Assembly: GCA_024500155.1 (NCBI GenBank)
Contig: CM044873.1
Coordinates: forward strand, 7,755,001 to 7,819,000
Direction of reading: 5' to 3'
Source: Chenopodium formosanum
Taxonomy: Eukaryota; Streptophyta; Magnoliopsida; Caryophyllales; Amaranthaceae
Length of the DNA stretch: 64,000 bases
Below are positions 10,878 to 23,244 of the stretch, one piece after another (within the stretch, counting starts at the first letter, position 1; each line of letters opens with the position of its first letter). Under the pieces are notes generated by a model. The model was not told the DNA's origin. It saw only the letters and a list, made by a program, of their open reading frames with translations, and did not search any database. Both the position numbers and the translations under genes were made by a program.

Positions 10878-11750
10878 GCGAATTGAATGAAAGTTGCAGA
10901 GTTAAAATAATCTAATATTATACTAATGGGTTATTTTCGAGTTGAATCAGTTTTGAACTTTTGATAGTTAATGTTCTAGTGTTTTGCCTTAATCTATATA
11001 GTGTTTTGTTTTTTTCTAATTCTAAATTGCTCCTCCAACTCCAAATATTGTCCTCTAAACAAATTCTTTTTCTATTTTATCTTATTAGTAAGCACGAGTC
11101 TATAAAATATCGATCTTTACCATTTTTAAAATTTATATAGTATTTGCGGATCAAACATTCTTGATTAGTCTCAAACATCTATGATATGAGATAAGAAATC
11201 AACAAACCAAGTTAGACAACACTTTGTTGGTTTTGTCCACTAAATATATGATTACTTTCAAATGTGATGTATGTGTGAAATACCATCCATATAGAGTATC
11301 ATTTGTGGAGTTTGATATAAAACAATTTTTAACATCGGGTGGTGATCACATGGGGTTAGGCTTTGCCCAAAACCTACATAATTCTTTTCTGTGCTAACCA
11401 AACAACTATGACAAAAACATGGGAGTGGAAAGGATTTATAGAGGGTGGAATCGCATCCATTATCGCTGGATGCTCAACCCACCCTCTTGACCTTATCGAA
11501 GTCCGAATGCAACTCCAAGGCGAACCCAGTCTCACCCCCACCACAACCACCACCCTCCATGCCGCTCTCGCCTTCCACCCGTCTTTCGTGCCCCACACAA
11601 TCACCCTCCCCACCCAACCCCCACACCCTCGCGTCGGTCCCATCGACGTCGGTGTCCATATCATCCAACAAGAAAGCATCGCCGCCATGTTTTCCGGTGT
11701 CTCTACCATCATACTCTGACAAACCCTCTACTCCACCCTCTACGAAGTGT
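10878..11750 (+). repeat. Diverged duplicate of the 21428-24830 segment
   Basis: Collinear matches with the later segment: GAATTGAATGAAA/GGATTGAATGAAAA, then TAATATTATACTAAT, AAGTTGAATCAGTTTTGA, CAACT ... ATTGTCCTCTAAACAA, ATTTGTGGAGTTTGATATAA, and finally the carrier coding region. This copy lacks the 1 kb hAT element of the other and about 1.2 kb of carrier promoter. Same orientation, about 10-13 kb apart. Confidence 0.8.
11409..11742 (+). pseudogene. Truncated copy of the dicarboxylate carrier gene
   Basis: About 110 codons clearly matching the N-terminal third of the carrier at 24479-25447, including GFIEGGIASIIAGCSTHPLDL. Breaks and changes: an in-frame TGA at about 11717-11719 where the intact gene has CGA; an 11-base deletion (ACCCGAATGGG in the intact copy) just after; and complete loss of homology after about 11742, so carrier repeats 2 and 3 are missing. 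The invariant Lys of the first signature is changed to Glu (PLDLIEVRMQ versus PLDLIKVRMQ). Not expected to make a transporter. Confidence 0.9.
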
Positions 11751-11913
11751 ATGTAGTATACATAATGACTTATAATATGGCACATTAATGCGTCGATAAC
11801 TAAGTTGTAAATTAAAGGAGCTAGTAAAAAACTTAAGGTTCTACTACTATACAGTGAAATTGACAAAATTCACATTTACCATTCCCTTTAATAAAAAATA
11901 TACTCTTCTTCCC

Positions 11914-11917
<4 letters not shown>

Positions 11918-11955
<38 letters not shown>
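11918..11955. repeat. Poly(A) tract
   Basis: Uninterrupted A run of nearly 40 bases just downstream of the carrier pseudogene. It could be a tail of a retro-insertion or simple slippage expansion; no matching target duplication was identified. Confidence 0.8.
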
Positions 11956-11958
<3 letters not shown>

Positions 11959-12288
11959 AACTCTGTCACAAAAGCTCAAATCTGAATAAAACATTTGAGC
12001 TAAATTTTGCTGTGCTCATAATTAGCAAAGCACCAAGTGTGGAACTCACAAAAGATATGTAGCTAAACACTGGACTAAGTTATTGTTAGTCCTACCCTCC
12101 CATTGGAATGTATGGGAGTTACCTAACAATCTAACATATACAAAGTATATACCTATAGGCTATAGCAGAACTTCTCTAATACTTCATCGTCCTTCTTTCC
12201 TGTGATTACTTTCTGTTCCCGGGCATTTAAAACTCAAAAATGATGGACCAAAAGTCCAGAATAAGGTCTCTCCAAGAATTATTTAAGC

Positions 12289-15200
12289 TTAACGACCAAA
12301 AACACTGCCTCTCCCAAACAAATAATCAGAGTATTCATCCGCACTAGCAGAATCTTTGGTGCTTGGTGTACTACATGTGCCTTCTTCCGAACAGCTGAAC
12401 AAGGAAGATACCTCACTTGATGAGTCTACCCTCGGAATGCTTTCAACAGAGTGAGTAACCCACTCCTCTACATATGAAGAAGGGTCTTTTGCATAACCGT
12501 TTCTGCTTGACTGATGCTGCATCACCCAAGGATCAACACTAACATCAGATCTTTTATACCCGACCTTGGTCAATACGTCTTTTTCACTGTAACCAGATTC
12601 AAAAACCATGCCATCAAAAAATTCCCTCCTTGATGCTGGGGATCTTGGAGTATCCCTGCAGTAAAAAAAGTTTTAAAATCAATAGTGATCTAAAAAGCAT
12701 TGAGATATTTTCTCCCAAAAAAAGTTACACTACAAAAACTGTAGACGCTTGAACTTCCATTAAATAAACACCATACTTTCATATACAACCAATTAGCGGT
12801 ATTCCAAGAGGGAAGTAGGGAACCATAAGCATGTAACAGGTAAATCCTAGTTATAAATGACCAATATCTAGACATATTTCGTTGAGGTTTGTCCTTTTCC
12901 TCTTACATATATAAGCTCTTCAGTAAAATCATACTTCATATTAACATGGAAGGATGCAGAAAGAAGCCAAAACATAATACATGTTTTCAGTTCAGTAACA
13001 TCTTGGCACCCAAAGTACCATCATCTCCCCCCAACCACATGCACCCAAAAAGAAAAAGGAGTTCCTAGCATACATCATGCCTCATTCAGTAATGCTTGTA
13101 ATTTGGAGCAGTACTACAATATTGTACCCACTTCAAAGAACTCATCTATAGTCATTTGACACTGATTCGTTACCAAACTGAGCATATATAGATCACTCAA
13201 CTTCTTCATGAATCGAATGAGCTACCCAAAATGGTTAACTGCTTAATTCTATATTATCGTACCATAAGCACATGCAATTGAGAAAAAAAATCAAGTAGCC
13301 CATATACCTTGCACTAGAGTTAAAATCTAGCAGTAATTGCATCAGGCTTTTCAAAAGTGTAATTTAACTTTTATTAACTTGAACAATGAACAGGAATACC
13401 AACTTCTTAAAAGAATCCATACCTCGCATAGAGTAGCATATATGCCTCCTCTGATAAGACTCTCTTCAGATCCACGCTACTAACCTGCAGCAGGCCACTA
13501 ATCAATCCATAGGCAGTAAAGCACCGTAAGATACAGACTAAGTCTGTACAGAGTGAAAGGTAAGCTAATGAAAAATAGGATCCCGTAAATTTGATATAAT
13601 ATAGCAGACTATCAACTAAAGTTCCTAAAATCTTCCAAGGAGTTGGCAAAGGAGACATACCACACTGTCGTCAATCTTGAACCATTCTTCACAATAATTC
13701 TTCACATAGCACACATAATGGCCAGAAAAATCAGCCCTCGAGACATCCAGATGAACTACCACAGCATATAGACTATATTGAGGATATTTATCAGTCGAAT
13801 CACTCATATAAGGAGACATGTTCAGAATTTCTGGAAACTGAACCGCTTTTTTCAACTTTGTGAAATTGCCAGCCTGGAAGAGAGAGTAAAAATATAAGCA
13901 TCCAAATCTGCAATAATTCTTCTTGGTTATGAGAAAGAACAATAGACAAGGGAGGCTATTAAATAACAACCTGAAATCGCTTCAACACAATTGTAAGGAT
14001 GTTTGGTGCTTGGGAGACAGTGAGCTTCTTCTTGGCTTTCTCATAAGATTTACATCTATTGCATAAAAGTATAATGAACAATTCATGCACCAGCAGAAGA
14101 AATTAACCAAAAAAAGAAAATGAAAATAAAAAGCTGAAAATAAGGGACAGGAGAGAGAGGGGAGAACCTGCTGCAGTAGTACTTGTTATTCCCTTGTAAC
14201 ATTTCAGAAGCTGTAAATTTTTTGAGAGCTTGTTGAAGAGTTCTCACATCCCCATCTATCTCTACACTGAGATCCATCATCTTTTCATATTTCTCTGACA
14301 CATTATGGCACTTCATGCATTTTATCTAAAAATCATATCAAAGCTCATTAGTGATGTACAAGCAAACATTTAAGTGTGTTGAGTACAACAAATGAAACAA
14401 TTTAGAGTATCAATTATTGCCATCAACAAAAAGCCCCAAACCTTAGAATAAAGATAGCCCCCAAATGTCATGCCAACAAGAGTACTTTCCTCTCCCAATG
14501 GACCTGAAAATCCAGACAGCTCAACACAAACTGATTGCATAGTATCAACAGCATATCTGCCATATCAGCAACAGGAACAATAAGTCCATTTACGCTTATG
14601 CAGAACTCAAGGAGATTGAAAATTCAGAAACTATGTCACCTTAGAAATTCATGAGCATCTTCTTCTCTTCCATGACCAAGATGACTAATATTAGAAAGGA
14701 TCCGGATAGGTGATAACGGACTGTAACCTTCCCTTCCTTTCAGCATAAGACGTTCAAATTCACAAATAAAACACCATTCATCCTTCCAACCTGAAAGGAG
14801 CAATGCAATAGAGAAAATGATTAAACATAAAACCCAAGCAACTAAAAAGGGTTCAAGACTTCAAGTCACAAGACGCTCAAAGATTAGAATATTAGGTACT
14901 TGCATTGTTTTGAATGAGTCCCTTGAAGGAGATAGATTGTCAAAGGCCGAGTGTAAGCAAGGCATTGGAGCACAGCATTTGCATAACAGCTGTAAAACAT
15001 TTGGACACAAGATCCTATAAGCAGATAATAGTGATAGACCAAAGAGAACAAACTGTAGTTAGTGGGTGAGCTAAATATATTCGTTTCCGAATTAGATGAA
15101 TAAATCAAAATTGATCATTAAACTGTAATCGTATATTAGTATCTATGAAGAAGTAGCTTGTTGCAACTCAAGGGTTTAATCTTGAAAGCCAGAGGCAGGG

Positions 15201-18200
15201 CTGCATAGATCAAAGGCGTATTACTCTTGTGAAATAATGACAGATCACTTAGAAGCATTTGGGTAATATTATTGTCCAAGATGAGTTGTGTTTATGCAAA
15301 GAAGGGGTGGCATAGTCCGACCTTCTCTTCATATAGTAGCTAGTAGATAAGAATTATATTACTTTCATTCTTACACCAAAAGTTTTTCCAAAGTGCAGAG
15401 TGCAAACTACGTAAGGGAGAAGAAAAAACCTGTTTCCACAATTCGTAAGGCCAAATGGTTTCAACTCAACTGCATTTGAGGAGTACAAACTCACAAATGC
15501 ATCATACTGAAACACGGTCTGCAGGATTAAAGTAAACCACATTACAACGCTTAAAAAGACAAGAAAAATCGGAATGAAGGAAATGAAGTGATCCTAGAAA
15601 GAGACCTTGCTATCAGGGTTTCTTGAAATTCCAAGCGAGCTTTTACAAAGAGGGGGCTTCTTCTGATGAGAGGCTTTTAAATGATGCACAACTTTCTGGA
15701 GAGACGATTTAATACCATTATGTGGCAACTGGCTTGAACTACTACTGCTTCTTGATTGCAATAAACTATTACCAGAATTCTCACTGGCCAAGGGTTTGAC
15801 TTTGTCATTCTTGATTGTCTGTGAATGCTTCAATACCTCATTATCCACAAACGGAATTTCTTTGGACTTGGAAAAATTTATGTTACTTGAGACAGCTTTA
15901 TCACAAGAATTATCTGTAGTACATTTTGGTGACAGGCCTGGATTGGAAGACCTAGATTTCCTTCTGTCATTTTGCCTTGATTTCTCTCTATTCAATTTCT
16001 TCACAGGACTCATCAGTCTAGTGGATGCCAGTCCCATTGAAATATTTATGTCCAGTGTTTTATTCTTATCTTCTCTTTGGTCCATATTAAGTACACTAAT
16101 GTCTGAGAAAGGTGTCCCAATTTCTCTCCTTTCAGAATAAATGTCTGAAGAGTCAATTGTCACAGCAGATAGACGGGGCATGGGAGAATCCAAAACATTG
16201 TGATTCTGCTGACCACTTGTGTATTTCTCGTCCACCCTTGATAAATCTTCAGCAAAACAGGTATCATTTGTCGCACATTGCTCCATCATTTCTTCATTTT
16301 CATTTAAATTATCTCTCTCAAATGCTCCAGGGCTCTGAGGGTGGCAGTCATACTTATGACCTTGTCTCCAGTGAATTATTTGGCACTTACTAGAGCTACA
16401 GTATCCCCAGTAATAAAACAAAAGTAAGAAAGACTAACACAAACCACCAGAACAGTTAAACAAGTAAAATTTCCAAATGCTAAGCAATACCCATGTACAG
16501 GGTAAGTGGGAAACATTGAGGAGCAAATAACCCACATTGCATTAGTTCAAAACCAATTGTACTAAACTAAAATTAAGATCAATGAATCATGTAAGGCAGA
16601 TAGTATCCACAAGCCTTGACACACAGCTGAAACAATATTTATGTTTAACCACTATAAAAGCACAGAGAACCTGCCGATAAACTCTCAAATAGGGCTTTAG
16701 CATCCTGACACAACTCTCATATCAATGTCAACCAACTTTGCTACATTAGATGTCCAAAACACTACCTTAAATTCTTAATAAATCATTCTTTCCAATATAT
16801 TTTCAACTAATCTTTAGGCCAAGCCAACTAAATATGTGTGGTTTCCATTGGAGTAATACAGCAAAAGCTTTAGTTCCCACCTACACCCTCATGCAATAGC
16901 ACATCACTAACAAATACAAATTCTCCTAGGTATTCATTGGTTATCCTTGGGAACCCAGCCCCCACTATAGAAATTACAAGGTGGGAAATTTATACACATT
17001 AACTGACCAAGATTGGAAATTTTGATTAAAGTGAAAATTTTTTATACTTGGTAATTGATTATTGATCTTGAAGACAGTACAGTTTATGGCTTGACTAGTA
17101 GAATATTGAGATAGTTCAAGACTTTAAGCTAGCGAATAGCAAAAGTTAAATTTGACTTGACTAAAGTGTGTGTATATCTTCATGGCTTCATGAGGTTGAA
17201 TTTGATGAGAGATTTTCACAGTTTGTTTGGATTGAAAGACATAGAGGGAAAAGAAGGGAAGGGAAATAGAGGTATGGAATATCTTTAATTTGGATAACAA
17301 ATGAGGAAGGAAGGAAAATGGAGGGGAGAGAAATGGAGGAATTATATTGTAAGAAATTGATCCCTCCAACAATGGAGAAATTTGGAAGTAAAACTCATCA
17401 CTCTTCTCTCCCCACCTCTTCCCCTCCCTCCCCTTCTTTTCCTTCCCCTTCTCTATCCAAAAACACGCTTAGGAGCCGGACACCAAAACATTTACAACCT
17501 TTACCGGGCACATTTGGCAAATCAAAATTCCAATTGTCTAATATCTCATTGTTCTTTATATGATTTTTTTTTTTTTTTTTTTTTAACATTTTTCATTATG
17601 ATTTCCTTCCTTAAAATACATGCCTGATCACAAGCTCAAAACTCAATTCCTCCGATCACAAAATTCAAGCACCAGCTCACATGACCCAACAGCCACATGC
17701 CCACATCAAAAATCGATCACATTCGCCTTGTCTCTCAATATCAAACAACATAATTGAAAATCTTCTACTCTATTCATTTTGCATATGTTTATCAATCATT
17801 CCAAGATGATTCGCAAATCACAACTCCACTTCATACCCTTTCTATGATTCCTACTTCAACATTGTAATCTCTATACATTTACATGAACCAAATTCGACAT
17901 TACTATACATTATCCTCTAATTAGTCCAATTATATAGTTATGACAGAGATTTAATAAATAAGGAATCACAATTCTCAGATTATTCCATATAAAAATTAAA
18001 CATTATCCTCATTAACAATTCTCAGATTATTCAAAATGAAATTAACAAATGATTTAAATATTCAAACCAATCAAATCAAACAATAAACAAATTAAATTAC
18101 CAGTAACGAACAGTCTTGCAACGGGAGCACCTAGTAGAGGTAAACGAAGAGCAAACAGCACACTCATACCGCGGCGATTTCATCACCATTTTAGTACTAA

Positions 18201-18375
18201 ATCCACTAAATTCTCTCTCCTCCTTAAACACATCGAAATCCGCCATTGCAGGAGCTTGACGAGAAACCAAAAGTTCAACCTCCTCCTTCTTCGTCTCATC
18301 ATTCTTCAACGACCACCGCAAAAGCACCGTAAAAATCAACAACGCAACCGATAACAACACCGGAATCTGCAGCAT
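12289..18375 (-). CDS. UBP16: MYND-type ubiquitin carboxyl-terminal hydrolase (UBP16/17 clade)
   Basis: Eleven minus-strand exons: 18375-18101, 16395-15606, 15518-15430, 14989-14904, 14790-14640, 14556-14442, 14325-14168, 14055-13971, 13873-13661, 13484-13423, 12655-12289. Sum 2391 nt, 796 residues. Residues about 4-22 are a hydrophobic N-terminal anchor. Residues about 70-115 are a MYND zinc finger (CAVC, CSRC, RYCSSKCQIIHW, HKYDC). A long Ser-rich linker follows, then the USP domain: Cys box NCGNSCYANAVLQCL with catalytic Cys near 386, an inner zinc ribbon (KCMKC ... YYC ... C), and His box DFSGHYVCYV with His near 635. It removes ubiquitin from proteins; Arabidopsis UBP16 acts in salt tolerance. 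The layout fits UBP15-UBP19; the short length is closer to UBP17, so the exact paralogue is open. One intron is GC-AG (14903-14791). Confidence 0.93.
17221..17470. mobile_element. MITE in intron 1 of the deubiquitinase gene
   Basis: Left end GTTTGTTTGGATTGAAAGA followed by a GGGAAAAGAAGGGAAGGGAAA run; the right end is its approximate reverse complement (CTTTTCCTTCCCC, TCTATCCAAAAACACGC). The ~250-bp foldback lies wholly in the intron between the anchor/MYND exon and exon 2. No convincing target duplication was seen. Confidence 0.55.
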
Positions 18376-18955
18376 TTACCGGAAATCACCCCACACCAAG
18401 GAGGAGCAACAACCTTATCAGAAATCCAAAATTCTGACCCTCACACATAAATCCGGCGAAGTGAGCCGTCGATTGCGGCGGCGACGACGGCGGCGGCGGT
18501 GAGATGCAGGGGAAAACGAGGGATTTGAGAGGTGATTTGGGGATTTAGGTTTACGCATCTGATGAGAGAGATTGGAGAGTTTTAGGGTGGAGAAAAAATG
18601 GAGGAATGAAAGATGAAGAAAATAAATTAGTTAAATTAGGTGAATAATTACTGTATTGAGCTAATAATGAGTGTGGTTTTTGTTTTGGTTTGGGAAGAAT
18701 ATTGAGGAGAGAGAAAATTGTAGTGAGTTTGATGATTTAATTAGTCGTCAAATTGCGTGTTTATCACCGATGTTTTACCAAACCAACCAACCTCATTAGG
18801 CGATATGGCGTATTATGTGTGTTTTGGCGGTTTCTTATTCATTTAGGAAGGTTTTTTTTCTTTAATTATGGAAATATACTGGTGTTAATGCACGGGATAT
18901 ATATACATAGACGATATGGAGTATTAGCCATTGACTCATTTAGTACTCGTAGTAC
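18376..18955 (-). promoter_or_regulatory. 5' flank of the deubiquitinase gene
   Basis: Directly upstream of the minus-strand ATG at 18375. It contains a GCGGCGGCGACGACGGCGG-type trinucleotide run (about 18474-18500), probably 5' UTR, then AT-rich DNA. No unambiguous TATA box was picked out. Confidence 0.4.
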
Positions 18956-18958
18956 TTA

Positions 18959-19502
18959 GGGTTTGTTGCGATTTATCGTAAGCAATTGAAGTGAACTGAT
19001 TGAGGTTGAAATGAACTGAAATAAACCGTCAGGGCCGTCCCAACCTTTTTGGAGCCCCTGTGCAGGTATGAAGTACTATGTATATAATTTGGTACTAGAT
19101 GAAATATCTCTACTCAGCCTTTTTTTATACGAGTACTATAAAATAAAATTGCTGTTTTTCCAGCCCTAAAAAAAGATTACTGGCGTGATTCGATCCGCAT
19201 CTCCAACAATACACCTGAGATCATTAATCACTAGGCCAAAATTAGTATGTATCTATATTTAATGCAGCATATAGTATTTATTCATTTTAACACTTGAGGC
19301 CCCAACTAAATTTTGGTCCTGTGCGGCCGCACTGGCTGCACACGGTAAGGGCCGGCCTTGTGAACCGGTTTATGAGAGAAGGAAATTAGGACTTGGATAG
19401 AGTTGAAATAAATTGTTTATGAGAGAAGAAAACTAAAAAACGAACTGAATTAATTAAAACTGAGCTGAATTGAATTGAAACTAAATTGAACAACACAGGC
19501 CC
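18959..19502. mobile_element. Tourist-like MITE, copy 3, interrupted by a hAT element
   Basis: Flanked by TTA on both sides (18956-18958, 19503-19505). The left end GGGTTTGTTGCGATTTA and the right end (reverse complement GGGCCTGTGTTGTTC) correspond to the family at 8981 and 27600, and the interior has GAACTGA/TGAACTG units. It is split by the insertion at 19030-19360, so the MITE is the older of the two. Confidence 0.7.
19030..19360. mobile_element. Small non-autonomous hAT nested in a MITE
   Basis: Ends CAGGGCCGTCCCAACC and (reverse complement of the right end) CAAGGCCGGCCCTTACC are inverted repeats of the hAT CAGGGCCG type. The flanking 8-mers TAAACCGT (19022-19029) and TGAACCGG (19361-19368) agree at 6 of 8 positions, consistent with an old 8-bp hAT target duplication. 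331 bp, no ORF. Confidence 0.65.
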
Positions 19503-20405
19503 TTAGTGTAGCAATAAATTTGGTAATGATATTCCTTCACTCCCGCTTCCCGCACTCCAAAAGATTGTTGCCCACTAGGTGCTAATTGGGTCAGATTGTT
19601 TCAAGACAATCGAGAGAGTTTTGATTTTGTAAAATAAAAAAAAATGGAAACAAATGAAACAAATCTAAACAGAAATTAATAAAGGTAAGAAAATTAAATC
19701 ACCTAGTTTTCTATATTAAAGAAAGACAAGGATTCCCTAAAATAATTTAGAAGATTTAAGATACTTCGTATGATATAAGCATATAACGATAATCATAAAT
19801 AGGTCATAACAAAAGGCTTAATTTAAGATAATGATATAAGCATATAAGGCTTAACTACGTTTTAAGAGCCGTTTTTATACTTAAGATTTAAGAAACACCT
19901 TTTGGGCCTAACAAGGAGACTTGATGGTTTATATTAAGAGAGAATTTTTATAGCAGCCCAAATTCTACTCAAAGGCTCTAATGTTGGCCTGCGCCTCTTG
20001 CTCGGATCTTACAAGAATATGAGTGAATGAATCTTTGGTCCAACTATATAATCATTGGTTTTTGCAATCTCTACTACGAGTATTACTTGTGTAGTTATGT
20101 TCCAAATAAGTGAAATTAGAGGATGAGGTAAAGAGAAAATTGCCCTCACTTGTTAACATTTGAGCTCTTACTTTGTAGGATGAGCCAAATTTTACTTGTG
20201 GTTTATTTTACTTTAATTTGTAGGTTAACTTGTACTTCGTATGCTTATAATGATTATGTATATTGCAATACTAACAAGTGAATTAAAAGTGTTACATGGA
20301 GGTTCATACGGTTGTTGACCAATATAATAATTATAGTAAAATTAGTTATGGCAACTAAGTTGTTCGAATTAGATCATTTCATTTATTTATGAATAAGACT
20401 CATTT

Positions 20406-20610
20406 CAATTTTCTAAGCACAAATTTTTCTTCTTTCATTTGTAGGCATGTGAAGCGGTATGGTAATGTAGTTGCTCATAGTATTGTTAGGTGGGAAACTC
20501 CGATTGATACGGAACAATTTTGTATGAATTTCCCCAAAGTCTTGTGAATTTGACTTTGCTTGATTTGAGTTAATAAATGGTTCCCGCTTTTGCCTTCAAA
20601 AAAACATGTG
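20406..20610 (+). mobile_element. 5'-truncated L1-type LINE tail
   Basis: Flanked by the perfect 12-bp duplication TAAGACTCATTT (20394-20405 and 20611-20622). It contains the C-terminal end of a LINE ORF2 RNase H region: RHVKRYGNVVAHSIVRW ... FPKVL then TGA. It finishes with a short A-run (CAAAAAAA). This is the classic product of target-primed reverse transcription with heavy 5' truncation. Confidence 0.85.
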
Positions 20611-20990
20611 TAAGACTCATTTGGATTATTTCGGGGTTTATGCTTTTGATTTATTATTAGGTAGATTTTGTTTAGGCCAAATTGGTTTGGATCAAGTTAA
20701 AATGTGTTTAATTGCTTTGGGGTTGAATATGGGTTTTGGGTTGGATAATCTATATGAGTCATTTGTTCCTAAAAGATGATTATTACATTTGGTGATTTTA
20801 CACAATTATTAAATAAAATAGTGAAAGCAATAGTCACATACTCACATATATAAAGTATTAAGACGTAATTTGACTTTGGAAATAATAATGATAGCATGTG
20901 GACATGTGGTAAATATAATACTGTAAATTACAGTATTACAGTCTATAATAACATATAAATAATATTCATCTGACAAAGGAATCAGCAATA

Positions 20991-21072
20991 GTCGCTTTGG
21001 CCGAGTGGTTAAGGCGTGTGCCTGCTAAGTACATGGGGTTTCCCCGCGAGAGTTCGAATCTCTCAGGCGACG
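20991..21072 (+). tRNA. tRNA-Ser (anticodon GCU)
   Basis: 82-base cloverleaf of the serine type with long variable arm. The acceptor stem pairs GTCGCTT with AGGCGAC (one G-T pair), followed by a G discriminator. The A box is TGGCCGAGTGGTTAAGGC and the B box AGTTCGAATCTC. The anticodon loop CTGCTAA places GCT at 21024-21026, reading AGC/AGU codons; the anticodon stem TGTGC/GTACA pairs. The variable arm GGGG/CCCC is clear. A T-rich Pol III terminator follows (TTCTTTTTTC at about 21076). No intron. Confidence 0.96.
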
Positions 21073-22227
21073 CATTCTTTTTTCTTTTTTTCTTTTTTTT
21101 TTTGGGATTGAGTTTTGGTGGTCGACGTAAGTTGCGTAGAACACACATGCATGGAACTATGGAAGCAGGCCAGTCAGCACCCTCCCTAAATCCAACCTAC
21201 TTGTCCAATCTTACCCCCACCCAACCCATTTTCCTTTCTAATAATTCCCTCCACGTGCCAGGTGCTCAATGGGACCTGCTTTTATTTATCCAATCACCTG
21301 CTAATCATCTCAGCTGACAAATCACCACTAATTGACACACAAATCAGGTCTATTTGGTTCGAGTCATATTTGGTTACGGTTATAACTTCATATCACTATC
21401 TAAACTATGTGTGTTCGTTATATTCATGCGGATTGAATGAAAATTTACCCAATAAAATAAATAAAATACAGTAATATTATACTAATCCTATGATCGGATA
21501 ATTTTCAAGTTGAATCAGTTTTGATAGTACTCTATAGTTATAGTTGCTGTTGTGCCTTCATCTATAATTGTCAACCCACTGTTCATTAACTGATTTAATT
21601 AAGCAATTAAATCATAGTTTTGTTTTTGTCGTTATTACAGAGCATTCTTACATCCTAATCAACTGTTTAATTAGATTGTCACTATTACAGTAGTAGAGTA
21701 TCAGTGTTTATGTATTGTCTGATGTCATCTTTGGGTTTTGGGCCTCACACTTCATTTGCCAACTGGATCGTTGTATACTTTTTAGAGTACGTATTAAATT
21801 ATGGCATCTCAATTGTACACTTTTCTTTTTTCCCTTCTAAATTGCCCCTCCAACTATTATTGTCCTCTAAACAATTTTTAAGATTTTTTTCTTATTGATA
21901 AGTAACAGTCTGACCACACATCAATGCTTTATTTTTATTATTATTTTTTATTTAATATTTACGAACTAGACACTTGAAAGTTGAGGGGTATATAAGGAAA
22001 TTTCCACCTCTATGATCTGATGTAAATAAACAACATACAGGTTAGATAATACTTTATTGATTTATCCTCCAAACATATGATTTACTTTCAAATGTGAAGT
22101 ACATGTGAATTACAATCCATACGGAGTTACCATTTGTGGAGTTTGATATAAAACAAATGTAAATAAACAAACTAAAAAGAAAATTGGACAGTTTTTAACA
22201 TACAAATTAAAAATAAGGGGTTATCAG

Positions 22228-23236
22228 TAGGGGTGAAACAAACTCGGTTTAAAACCGAACCAAACCGAAAACCAAACCGAATAAGAAATTTGGTTTGGTT
22301 TTTTTCGGAAGTGGTTCGGTTTCGGTTTTAAAAAAAAAAAAATTTCGGTGTGTGGTTCGGTTTCGGTTTGCAAAAATGAAAAACCGAACAAAACCGAACC
22401 ACACCGAAATATAGGCCCATACTAAAAAAAACCCTAGCCCAACATATTTTTACCCTTAGTATATATAGGAAAAAACCCTAATCCCCCCTCTCATTTCTCT
22501 GAGTTCCCCCTCTCTCTCCTCTTCTCTGCCCTCTCTACTTCTCCGCCCTCTCTCTCCTCTTGTTTGTCTCACTCTCTCTCCTCTTCTCAGTCTCACTCTC
22601 TCTTCTTTCTTACGCCCTTTCTCCACTTTTACTCCCATGTCCTCTTTTCCCCACCAACCCGCATCACCATCAACTAAGGTTTCGAGGTTTTTCGAACTCC
22701 ATAAGTGCATAAACTATGGTTTTTCATTTCGTACAACATCAATTAAAGGGTTTTCATGTCAAATTCGACCATGAAAACTCTAGATCTAGAGTTTTCATGG
22801 TCGAATTTGACCTTTAAAACCCAAAATCGACGTTTTTTGGTGGAATGTGAGGACGTGAGGTAGTTCTCTTTTTCTTTCGTTTAATTTAATTTGGTTTAAG
22901 TTTTGTTTTTCTACATTATTTTTGTGGTGGTTTGTGATTGAATTGTGATTTGTGGTGGGTGCGTAATTGCGGATCTAGGTGATTTTGTTTGGTTCGGTTT
23001 TGATTGGTGTGGTTTGGTTCGGTTTTTTTTGCTAAATTTGATGTTTATTTTCCTTGATAGGAAAATTCGGTGTGGTTTGGTTTTTTTTTAGAAAACCGAA
23101 ATTTAGGTGGTTTGGTTTGGTTCGGTTTTAAAATTAAAGTGGTGCGGTGTGGTTTCCAAAATCTAGAAACCGAAATATGGTGGTTCGGTTTCGGTTTGGG
23201 CAAAAAACCAAACCGAAAACCGAACTTTCACCCCTA
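22228..23236. mobile_element. Non-autonomous hAT element (TAGGGGTG ends), 1009 bp
   Basis: Starts TAGGGGTGAAA and ends TTTCACCCCTA. It is flanked by the identical 8-mer GTTATCAG (22220-22227 and 23237-23244), diagnostic of hAT. Both subterminal regions are packed with CGGTTTCGGTTT/AACCGAACC units, the expected kind of transposase-binding repeats. The interior has a CT-rich block (about 22480-22640) and a 54-bp perfect palindrome. No transposase ORF. The ends and the CT-rich leader resemble the autonomous element starting at 60779, a possible source of transposase. Confidence 0.88.
22758..22811. repeat. 54-bp perfect palindrome inside the hAT element
   Basis: The left arm of 27 bases ending ...GAAAACTCTAGA is matched base for base by the right arm beginning TCTAGAGTTTTC..., with no spacer. 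The symmetry ends at 22757/22812. Without a loop it could extrude as a cruciform or form a hairpin RNA. Confidence 0.92.
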
Positions 23237-23244
23237 GTTATCAG

